From positions 1 to 38,752 of IMG/VR virus record IMGVR_UViG_3300025645_000176: DNA of 38,752 nt; one strand, given 5' to 3'. The translations under genes were made by a program, and so were the position numbers. This document shows positions 8,721-14,429 of this stretch, one piece after another (position 1 is the stretch's first letter; every line of letters starts with the position of its first letter). The stretch is from a virus. The notes beneath the pieces were generated by a model. The model worked only from the letters and a program-made list of their open reading frames with translations. It ran no database searches and was not told the DNA's origin.

Positions 8721-10247
8721 CTAGTAGTTGGTTACTCCGTCTACGAGAGAACGTGTAACGAATGAAGTGTGCTTAACAAGCTCTTTGTATTTCGGGTGAG
8801 CTTCCAAGCAGATGTACTGAAGTCCATCATGAGGATGGGAGAAGTCATTCTTATCGGGGACGTCTTTGTACTGTGCTTCGCCAGTGACCTGCTTACGCTT
8901 ATAGGCGTAGCCAGCGTTAAAGCCTCGACGGAGACGTGAACACTCAGTCTTATCTAAGACGAACTTAGGGTTACCTGCTTCCGTAGTTTCGGAGAGGAAG
9001 AACCGAACCGCATTAAGACGTAGCTCAATGTGGTTAGACTTAGCGGGTCGCGTCTCGAACCAATCAGCGAAGATGCCGTCTTTGGAGTTATTCAAGACGT
9101 CGAAGTAGTTCAGAGAGTCTTTGGATAGACCATGACTTGCTATGCCGGAGGGGTCACCGACAGAGATGATTTCCCACTTAGGACTCGGGTAGTACTTCTC
9201 TAGGTAAGGTCGGACAAAGGTACGAGCAAAGTCATGGAGACCGATGTTGTCAGCGACAATCTCTCGGAGGACTCGCAGTTGACCAGAGTTGGTCTTCTGG
9301 GCAATGATGCAGGCTTCCCCGCCTTTACCCCAATCCCATCCGAGGAGGATCGGATAGCCAGGGACAGCGCCAAGCTTACCGTTGAAGACGTGGACGTCAT
9401 CCATCCATTGGCGACGATAGACAGCCTTGCCATTAGAGGTAACACCGAAGTCACCCATGAAGAGGACTTTGACCTGCTCTTTGGTCATGGCACCTACTTT
9501 GTCCAGGTAGTACTTCTTAGGACCAATGCCTATATAGTCGAAGTTCTCTCCTTTAGGGTTTAGTGCGTAGCCTAGCTCAGAGCTGGGGTCTTCTATCACG
9601 GCCCCTGGTTGTCTCCATAGGTCCCAACCTGGAGGTGGCTGCTTGAACTTCTGAGCCATCCATCCGTCTTCATCCGGCGGGTTAGAGTCAATCAGCAGAG
9701 CCGTTCGAGTAATGGGGTTCTTAACATCGACGGCATCAACGGGAGCAGGGTATCGACCTATACGACTCAATACCGTGGTTACGACGTCGAAGTCCATATA
9801 GCCACCTTCGTTGATAAAGGCACCTGTTAGCTCCAGCGACTTAAGGTTCTCGTAATCCTGAGGTTTACTAATAGCCATGAAGATGAACTCAGCATTCATC
9901 AACGTTCCATCACCGAGTCGGTCAGTCCATCGTATTCTCATAGGAGCCGACTCGGTGTAGCGGCAGGTAGCTTCGTTAGGTTTCAGCCAGAGCTTGAAAG
10001 ACTCCCATACTGTGTTACGAAGCTGAGGGTAGGTCTCTCGGACGATGAGCCATCGAGTAGACCTTTTATTGTACTTGTCAGGTGCCTGGCCAGCAGCGAG
10101 CCGTATCAACTCCAGGATAGACATAGTGGACTTACCGGACCCTACAGGTCCCATCACCATTCGGGTATCAGCGTTGGACATGTGAAATGAATAGGCCGTC
10201 GGTGAGGGGATATAGGTTACTTCAGTGGGACGATGTTCAGTAATCAT
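8721..10247 (-). CDS. terL: Terminase large subunit
   Basis: A 508-residue DNA-packaging ATPase and nuclease. A Walker A motif, MGPVGSGKST, lies at about residues 32-41. A Walker B-like LTGAFINEGG at about 140-149 carries the catalytic acid. The nuclease half starts with LLGWDWGKGG near residue 302, whose Asp is the expected first metal ligand, with ISVGDPSG further on and HPHDGLQY near the end supplying the last acidic site. The length is normal. It docks on the portal, encoded immediately downstream, and pairs with the small terminase encoded about 680 bp upstream on the same strand. A small plus-strand gene sits between the two terminase genes, which is unusual. Confidence 0.92.
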   Translation of the reverse strand: MITEHRPTEVTYIPSPTAYSFHMSNADTRMVMGPVGSGKSTMSILELIRLAAGQAPDKYNKRSTRWLIVRETYPQLRNTVWESFKLWLKPNEATCRYTESAPMRIRWTDRLGDGTLMNAEFIFMAISKPQDYENLKSLELTGAFINEGGYMDFDVVTTVLSRIGRYPAPVDAVDVKNPITRTALLIDSNPPDEDGWMAQKFKQPPPGWDLWRQPGAVIEDPSSELGYALNPKGENFDYIGIGPKKYYLDKVGAMTKEQVKVLFMGDFGVTSNGKAVYRRQWMDDVHVFNGKLGAVPGYPILLGWDWGKGGEACIIAQKTNSGQLRVLREIVADNIGLHDFARTFVRPYLEKYYPSPKWEIISVGDPSGIASHGLSKDSLNYFDVLNNSKDGIFADWFETRPAKSNHIELRLNAVRFFLSETTEAGNPKFVLDKTECSRLRRGFNAGYAYKRKQVTGEAQYKDVPDKNDFSHPHDGLQYICLEAHPKYKELVKHTSFVTRSLVDGVTNY

Positions 10248-10437
10248 AGGAGTCCTTTTGGCTCATGAGTGCGAGAGCAGTTTGTGGGGCTCTAGCAGAG
10301 CTGCAAGGGGTTCGTCAAGGGGACTAAAGTAAATATAACGGCACAAGAGTTAGCGTTAATAGAGTAGACTCCATTTTGACGCCCATCCTATGGAGGATGA
10401 CTGTCGAGGTAGATGTGCCTCTTTAAGGACCATAGAT

Positions 10438-10584
10438 ATGACTAACGATACACCTGGGGAACTAATCGCTTATCTTGTGTTAGAAAGCATCCAAGGCTTA
10501 GACATCGATGCCAGTGCCTATGAGCTTATAAAGAAAGCTATGGCCGAGGAGTTTGATCAGTACGAGGAAGAGAGAGCAAAATAG
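10438..10584 (+). CDS. Small acidic protein, unknown (48 residues)
   Basis: ATG 10438 has AAGGA 8 bases upstream, and a strong terminator follows 30 bases after the stop, so this looks like a complete one-gene unit. An in-frame upstream ATG exists (10390) but lacks the better ribosome site. The protein is helical and acidic (MTNDTPGELIAYLVLESIQG, ending FDQYEEERAK). It lies on the plus strand between the two leftward terminase genes, so late transcription would run across it antisense. I recognise no family. Small acidic phage proteins often bind host enzymes, but that is only a guess here. Confidence 0.55.
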   Translation: MTNDTPGELIAYLVLESIQGLDIDASAYELIKKAMAEEFDQYEEERAK

Positions 10585-10613
10585 CCTGAGGGCGGTCCGT
10601 TAGAGACAAACAG

Positions 10614-10638
10614 AAAGGCTCCTTTAAGGGGCCTTTTT
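10614..10638 (+). terminator. Rho-independent terminator after the 48-residue gene
   Basis: AAAGGCTCC pairs with GGGGCCTTT around TTTAA, followed by TT. A near-copy, including the downstream TTTTTGTTGTCTG, occurs at 13097-13119 after another plus-strand gene. Confidence 0.85.
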
Positions 10639-10929
10639 GTTGTCTGGTGGAAAGACGGGTAGGGGCGCTGATAGCCTCAGACTATGGTTCAGTGTGTATT
10701 TGGTAATATATTTCTAAATAAAATATGGAATAGGTATATTAGAAAGAGCTAATAGGGGTTTCTGAAAATACTGTATGAGCCGCGTAGACCCATGCCAGAG
10801 GCGATGACCTCGCGAGTTCTACGGGGGGTGGGGGGGCTGTATGCCTATCCAGTAGACCTGTATAAGCAACCAGTAGTACACCCCTGGAATGACCCCAACT
10901 GATCCGTAGTCAGCCGCTACCCCTTGCTA
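10639..10929. other. Non-coding stretch beside the small terminase gene
   Basis: There is no convincing gene here. It contains an AT-rich tract (about 10700-10745, with tatatttctaaataaaatat) and a G-run, ggggggtggggggg, at about 10820-10835. It follows the small terminase stop in the late transcript. The position next to terS makes it a reasonable place for a packaging recognition site, but no motif proves that. Confidence 0.4.
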
Positions 10930-11571
10930 TCAGTGACTATCAGGCGTTTGTGGTGCCTCTGATGGTCCCTTTCGGGCGGCTGCTAGTGACGCACTATTGA
11001 TCGGCTGGATCATATCGCCGTCACCTGGTGCTGGCAGCTGCATATTGATGTAAACCGGGGCACCTTTATCAGCGCTTTCGCGGTCCCACTTCATGTAATT
11101 GGCTAGTATTTTAGATGCTGTATTGGCCGCGGTTGTGTCAAAACGGTAGTCTCCCTTGTCCGTAACGGCACCGAGACATAATGCAGGCAGGTAGAACGGA
11201 TCGACCTCATTGGGCTCTTTCGGAACCCTTCTAGTAAACTCCTGGCCCTGGTGGTTATATGTGCGCAGCTTGCTGATGTCATCAGGTGTCGCAGTAGATC
11301 GAGCCATAAGCGTAAGCATCACGTTATTCTTTGACTGTTCCAACTGATGCTTCTTGATGCTCTCTAGCTCACTGATAGCCGCCTGAACTTCCTCCTGCTT
11401 TAATAGACTACTCACCTGCGCAAACCACCTGCGATCTGCATACCCTGCCCGACGTGCTGCATCCTGGCCGTTGTATCGTTCTACATAGTACCGCACGAAC
11501 TGCTGCCTCTGGGCACTAAGCGCATCCAGGTTAGGGGTATTGAATACCTCAGCTATCGAATTGAACATCAT
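10930..11571 (-). CDS. terS: Terminase small subunit
   Basis: A 213-residue protein with the N-terminal DNA-binding pattern of the Terminase_2 family: LSAQRQQFVRYYVERYNGQD, then AARRAGYADRRW and VSSLLKQEEVQAAISELE (residues about 18-70). This helix-turn-helix domain recognises the packaging start. The remainder is an oligomerisation region and a loose C-terminal tail. ATG 11571 has AAGG 9 bases upstream; a second ATG follows directly. It is the first gene of the leftward late block, downstream of two predicted phage promoters (12626 and 13650). An intact T7 gp18 would be far shorter, another sign that the packaging module is not T7-derived. Confidence 0.85.
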   Translation of the reverse strand: MMFNSIAEVFNTPNLDALSAQRQQFVRYYVERYNGQDAARRAGYADRRWFAQVSSLLKQEEVQAAISELESIKKHQLEQSKNNVMLTLMARSTATPDDISKLRTYNHQGQEFTRRVPKEPNEVDPFYLPALCLGAVTDKGDYRFDTTAANTASKILANYMKWDRESADKGAPVYINMQLPAPGDGDMIQPINSASLAAARKGPSEAPQTPDSH

Positions 11572-11619
11572 ACTCTTTGACCTTATTAATTATTTGTTAG
11601 TTATCTATTGACTATTGTG

Positions 11620-11648
11620 TTGACAGGTATCGGGATAGACACTACTAT
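11620..11648 (+). promoter_or_regulatory. Sigma-70-type promoter for the 11685-13074 operon
   Basis: A perfect -35 (TTGACA, 11620-11625) is followed by a 17-bp spacer and TACTAT (11643-11648). TATCGGGATA lies inside the spacer, and CTATCGGT overlaps the -10 and recurs at 11867-11874, suggesting an operator. The first ATG is 37 bases beyond the -10. Confidence 0.7.
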
Positions 11649-11684
11649 CGGTTTATCAACTCAACAACGACAGCGAGGCACAAC

Positions 11685-11840
11685 ATGGACAACCTAGACT
11701 ACCTTAAAGAGTATGACGCTACTGACGCTAACATTGCTTGGCATCTTGAACAGCACGGCATGCCTGGCAGCGAGATGTCAGCGGAGGATCGAGCAGAGAT
11801 CCACACGCTTCACGACCTAGCAAGGTGGCTAGGCTACTGA
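11685..11840 (+). CDS. Small hypothetical protein (51 residues)
   Basis: ATG 11685 lies just downstream of the best host-type promoter in the window and has a GAGG about 6 bases upstream. The product is acidic and helical (MDNLDYLKEYDATDANIAWH, then MSAEDRAEIHTLHDLARWLG). A possible helix-turn-helix-like spacing is present but not convincing. It is the first gene of a plus-strand operon transcribed against the late genes. A role in host takeover or lysogeny control is possible; no family was recognised. Confidence 0.6.
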   Translation: MDNLDYLKEYDATDANIAWHLEQHGMPGSEMSAEDRAEIHTLHDLARWLGY

Positions 11841-11921
11841 TCGACCGTTTTAACTTTAACTAATCACTATCGGTATGAACATAGCGACCGGTAGTGCTCT
11901 CTCTTACATTAGGATTATATC

Positions 11922-12596
11922 ATGGCTAACTTTCACATCACTCGCATAAGCTCGAACAAGAAGACCGGTCCGATCCCTGTAACGACCACATCTAAAGACT
12001 CATGCCCGACTACCTGTCCCCTCATCAATGCAGGCTGCTATGCAGACCTAGGACCGCTTGGGGGTCATTGGAAGAAGGTTAGCGAAGGGGAAAAGAGAGC
12101 TATTGACGAAGGCGCCTTCCTCTCTGCTATCAAAGCATTACCGAAGAAGCAGCTATGGCGGCACAACCAGGCAGGGGATCTGCTGCAGTCGACCCCTGGG
12201 GTTATCGATGTGGGCTTTCTCGGTCGACTAGTGAAGGCCAATAAGAACAAGGCGGGCTTTACATACACTCACCATCTGCTGACCCCTAGTAACGTCCAGG
12301 CTATTCGGTCCGCCAATGCTGCAGGCTTTACAGTCAACCATAGCGCCAATACGAAGCACGAAGCAGTAGCAGCCTTTAAAGAGTTCGGCTTGCCTACTGT
12401 AACTATCCTGGCAATGGATGCACCCAACGTCGAAGTCATCGAAGGGGTAAAGGTCGTCGCCTGTCCTGCAGAGAAAAGCGACCAGGTGAATTGTTCTAAC
12501 TGCGAATTATGCGCCAAGCCTGCCCGAGACTATGTCATAGGCTTTAGGGCTCATGGTACCAGGAAGGCCAAGGCTAATTTGATCGCCGTGGGGTGA
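11922..12596 (+). CDS. Cysteine-rich phage/mobile-element protein of unknown function
   Basis: A 224-residue protein with two cysteine clusters: SCPTTCPLINAGCYAD at residues about 27-42, and ACPAEKSDQVNCSNCELCAK at about 179-199. The first, C-x3-C-x6-CYA, recalls metal- or Fe-S-binding motifs such as those of radical-SAM-like phage proteins, but no standard CxxxCxxC is present. Between them is a probable alpha/beta domain (VTILAMDAPNVEVIEGVKVV). The phrase KTGPIPVTTT at the start matches a family I recall from phages and mobile elements, with no known function. It is the longest gene of the plus-strand operon within the control region. Metal binding is likely from the cysteines; activity is unknown. 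Confidence 0.75.
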   Translation: MANFHITRISSNKKTGPIPVTTTSKDSCPTTCPLINAGCYADLGPLGGHWKKVSEGEKRAIDEGAFLSAIKALPKKQLWRHNQAGDLLQSTPGVIDVGFLGRLVKANKNKAGFTYTHHLLTPSNVQAIRSANAAGFTVNHSANTKHEAVAAFKEFGLPTVTILAMDAPNVEVIEGVKVVACPAEKSDQVNCSNCELCAKPARDYVIGFRAHGTRKAKANLIAVG

Positions 12597-12625
12597 TTTA
12601 GAGCCTAAAAACTCTCCTGCCCCTT

Positions 12626-12648
12626 CTATACTCCCTCTCATAAGGATT
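12626..12648 (-). promoter_or_regulatory. Predicted phage RNA polymerase promoter, leftward copy 1
   Basis: On the minus strand it reads AATCC followed by TTATGAGAGGGAGTATAG. The core CTTATGAGAGGGAGTATAG is identical in three places. The TATAG ending matches the T7 and SP6 promoter class, giving a predicted start at G 12626, followed by AAGG. It directs transcription toward terS and the late genes. On the plus strand, its AAGGA also serves as the ribosome site of the 12656 gene. Confidence 0.7.
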
Positions 12649-12655
12649 CGACACC

Positions 12656-12883
12656 ATGACAACTGCAACTGCAACTGCTACTAAGTCGCACGCTCTAGCT
12701 AAATTCATCAGCGATCCACTAGACCCCAATACGCGACTATATGGGACCACATCCCGGCAATACATTATCAAACGCCGCTTGCTATGTTTCGAGTGTCCCG
12801 AGCTGTCAATCATACGGCCAACCCTATGGGAGCTAAAGGTGGCTATCCGCACCTATATGATCCAGGGAGCAATAGCTGCGTGA
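12656..12883 (+). CDS. Small hypothetical protein (75 residues)
   Basis: ATG 12656 has AAGGA about 9 bases upstream. The first residues are low complexity (MTTATATATKSHALAKFISD), then SRQYIIKRRLLCFECPELSI and LWELKVAIRTYMIQGAIAA, basic and probably helical. It sits in the plus-strand operon behind the Cys-rich gene, and its stop overlaps the GTG of the next gene (GTGA), so the two are probably translated together. I recognise no family. Confidence 0.6.
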   Translation: MTTATATATKSHALAKFISDPLDPNTRLYGTTSRQYIIKRRLLCFECPELSIIRPTLWELKVAIRTYMIQGAIAA

Positions 12884-13074
12884 ACATTCACTCCTATCGT
12901 GCGGAAGCGATCGACCACCTAACACGACTACACGGCGCTATTGAATACAACCCAAGGCTCAATCTATTGTTCGCAGCAGACGGCGAAGCCTTCGAGATCA
13001 GACTAACACCTGGTGGCTACCTGATCGACCGGGTGATGCCTCAGGCGACTAAGGGAGTCTATAAGCATCCCTAG
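12880..13074 (+). CDS. Small hypothetical protein (64 residues)
   Basis: I place the start at GTG 12880, which overlaps the previous stop and follows GGGAG by about 11 bases; longer in-frame upstream starts would lie wholly inside the neighbour. The product (MNIHSYRAEAIDHLTRLHGA..., ending ATKGVYKHP) has a compact alpha/beta look (LNLLFAADGEAFEIRLTPGG). It is the last gene before a terminator 23 bases downstream. No family recognised. Confidence 0.55.
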   Translation: MNIHSYRAEAIDHLTRLHGAIEYNPRLNLLFAADGEAFEIRLTPGGYLIDRVMPQATKGVYKHP

Positions 13075-13096
13075 ACCCCCGCCCACTATCGACTAC

Positions 13097-13119
13097 AAGG
13101 CTCCTAAAGGGGCCTTTTT
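13097..13119 (+). terminator. Rho-independent terminator ending the 11685-13074 operon
   Basis: AAGGCTCC pairs with GGGGCCTT around TAAA, followed by TTT. Nearly identical to the 10614-10638 terminator, including downstream TGTTGTCTG, so the two share an origin or were copied. Confidence 0.85.
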
Positions 13120-13382
13120 GTTGTCTGCCTGTTATCCCCCCGCCATCCTATCGTCGACCCCATAAGCGACCCTATAAGCGCCACTATCCGCCCCTCTGAT
13201 GCATTCCACCAGCTACCCCTAGTACAGCTATAGGTATATAGCACAGATGCCCTCACAGACGCTCCTAGGAGGCCTCAGGCCTATCTGGCAGCTATTGACC
13301 AGGCCTTGTTTTTAGGGGCAGGTCAGGAATTTCAGGGTTTGAGAGGGAGGGTGATCTGAGGGTGATACTGCCTATCTGCCTC

Positions 13383-13451
13383 TTAGAGCGTATCTAGCGG
13401 AGTTGGCTATTAGAGCGTATCTAGACCATTTACCTCTTAGAGCGTATCTAG
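13383..13451 (+). repeat. Three iterons, TTAGAGCGTATCTAG, exactly 27 bp apart
   Basis: Perfect 15-bp copies start at 13383, 13410 and 13437. Copies 1 and 3 also share CTC before and CGG(A/G)GTT after. Each has TAGA/TCTA inverted ends around a GCGTA centre. The constant period suggests a protein array: integrase arm sites, replication-initiator iterons or operators. Confidence 0.85.
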
Positions 13452-13597
13452 CGGGGTTCATTAGCAGCAGCAGAGAAGACTGCTCTATTAGGCTCATCCT
13501 ACGCTGCTGCCTCTACAGTACCTCTACAATATCTAACTGTTCCCTCAGTACCCCATCCTGTATCTAACTCTAACTAAGGAGGTCTCAGCTAGGCAAT

Positions 13598-13627
13598 CTA
13601 TAAGATATCTTATAGTAATCTTATAGT
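13598..13627. promoter_or_regulatory. 18-bp palindrome with an extra half-site (candidate operator)
   Basis: CTATAAGATATCTTATAG (13598-13615) is a perfect palindrome. A further ATCTTATAG copy follows at about 13619-13627, and CTATAAGAT recurs at 13784-13792, overlapping the -10 of a promoter for the MarR-like gene. This fits binding sites of a dimeric regulator, most simply the MarR-like protein itself. Confidence 0.6.
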
Positions 13628-13649
13628 TATCCATCTGCTCTCCATCACC

Positions 13650-13668
13650 CTATACTCCCTCTCATAAG
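13650..13668 (-). promoter_or_regulatory. Predicted phage RNA polymerase promoter, leftward copy 2
   Basis: An exact copy of CTTATGAGAGGGAGTATAG on the minus strand, with predicted start G 13650 followed by GGTGATGG, close to the T7-type +1 GGG. Transcripts run left through the plus-strand operon into the late genes. Confidence 0.7.
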
Positions 13669-13698
13669 AACCCCTTGAATCTAGGGGGCTGTAGCCTA

Positions 13699-13727
13699 TT
13701 GCGTAAAGGTATGTTAATGACTACTAT
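13699..13727 (+). promoter_or_regulatory. Candidate host promoter P1 of the MarR-like gene
   Basis: TTGCGT (13699-13704), 17-bp spacer, TACTAT (13722-13727). The -35 is weak, the -10 matches 4 of 6 and equals that of the 11620 promoter. Confidence 0.45.
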
Positions 13728-13769
13728 GCGCGCCTTACAAATCGATACAGAAATGTACTACTCATAGTC

Positions 13770-13797
13770 TTGCGTTATGTCAACTATAAGATAGAAT
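13770..13797 (+). promoter_or_regulatory. Candidate host promoter P2 of the MarR-like gene
   Basis: TTGCGT (13770-13775), 16-bp spacer, TAGAAT (13792-13797, 5 of 6). The CTATAAGAT half-site overlaps the spacer and -10, so a bound regulator could block it. The gene starts 63 bases downstream. Confidence 0.5.
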
Positions 13798-13859
13798 TAC
13801 TTCTGTAAGGCAGAGTTCTCGGAGTATGTACTCAGGGAATTAATAGAAGGGGCATAATC

Positions 13860-14267
13860 ATGTCAACATCAAACAGCACGAGTAAAGTACGTTATATAAC
13901 TAAGGCTCTAATGAACTTAAGAGAGTCTATGGGTGTCAAATTTGAGCTAGGTCAGCTACTTGTTCTCGCAAAGATCTACGAGAAGGGTGAACGGGGTGTC
14001 CCGATGGTTGATCTAACTAAAGAACTTAAGGTAGGCCACGCATTGATTGGGCGTAACGTTACCTTGTTCTCCGCTGGACCGAATAAAGAGGGGGCTCACC
14101 GCAACATGGTCGAGGTCTTTTATGACCCAGCGCATCCTAGGTCTAAATCTGTTAGAATGACCGAGGAAGGAAAAGAGCTATTATCGGCTTTTTTAGGAGA
14201 CATGCGCCCTTATTATACAGAACCTGTTAAAGTAGAGGCACCATCCGAGGATACAATATCTCGTTAG
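13860..14267 (+). CDS. MarR-like winged-helix transcription regulator
   Basis: A 135-residue protein with the MarR layout. A helical start (KALMNLRESMGVKFE) leads to the first helices (LGQLLVLAKIYEKGE). The recognition helix-turn-helix is MVDLTKELKVGHALIGRNVT, and the wing MVEVFYDPAHPRSKSVRMTE is followed by EGKELLSAF, the typical wing-to-helix signature (D-x-R-x-K-x-V-x-LT-x-x-G). It binds DNA as a dimer. It lies between the control region and attP-integrase, upstream of which are two host promoters and a palindromic half-site over the nearer -10. This makes it the leading candidate for the lysogeny repressor or a switch regulator. A classical phage repressor of CI type was not found. A ribosome site (AAGGGG) precedes the ATG. 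Confidence 0.75.
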   Translation: MSTSNSTSKVRYITKALMNLRESMGVKFELGQLLVLAKIYEKGERGVPMVDLTKELKVGHALIGRNVTLFSAGPNKEGAHRNMVEVFYDPAHPRSKSVRMTEEGKELLSAFLGDMRPYYTEPVKVEAPSEDTISR

Positions 14268-14291
14268 GTCACTGGTAGACATCAACGTACT

Positions 14292-14340
14292 CTGACTTGT
14301 AATCAGTAGGTCCCGAGTTCGACTCTTGGTGTCGGCACCA
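14292..14340 (+). other. Putative attP: 3' half of a tRNA-Thr(UGU) gene
   Basis: The sequence runs from the anticodon arm through the T arm to the CCA end. The loop CTTGTAA has anticodon TGT at 14298-14300 and is closed by CTGA/TCAG. The T arm is CCGAG-TTCGACT-CTTGG (14313-14329), then TGTCGGC, A and CCA. The 5' half is absent: the bases where the acceptor strand GCCGACA should lie do not pair. It sits 90 bases upstream of the integrase. This is what is expected when integration at a tRNA 3' end restores the host gene, so a host tRNA-Thr(UGU) gene is the likely attB. Confidence 0.82.
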
Positions 14341-14429
14341 AACATTGACCTGACAGGTATGTAATTACTAACTTTTAGTCCCTTTTTGAGCATTGTAGAT
14401 GCCAAAAGGGTACTTTTGAGGGTACATAC

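Larger units (their letters stand above)
13120..13859. other. Non-coding control region upstream of the MarR-like gene
   Basis: About 740 bases have no convincing gene. They contain CATAAGCGACC/TATAAGCGCC partial repeats (about 13162-13180), a CTCCTAGGAG palindrome at 13262-13271, three 27-bp-spaced iterons, an 18-bp palindrome with extra half-sites, a leftward phage promoter and two host-type promoters. It lies where leftward late and rightward early transcription separate. It is the best candidate for the genetic switch and possibly an origin. Confidence 0.65.

Noticed and set aside
12065-12517. Minus-strand frames within the cysteine-rich gene
   Set aside because: They lie opposite a better-supported gene, lack ribosome sites and show low-complexity, shadow-like sequences.
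13281-13315. Weak hairpin AGGC-CTGG/CCAG-GCCT followed by TTGTTTTT
   Set aside because: The stem is short and bulged; a strong terminator already lies at 13097-13119, so I do not call a second.
13383-13451. CRISPR array
   Set aside because: Only three 15-bp repeats with 12-bp gaps; far too short for CRISPR repeats and spacers, and no cas genes are present.
14265-14340. A complete phage-encoded tRNA-Thr
   Set aside because: The 3' half is tRNA-like but the bases that should form the 5' acceptor strand (TAGGTCA) do not pair with TGTCGGC, and the D arm is not formed. It fits an attachment site better.
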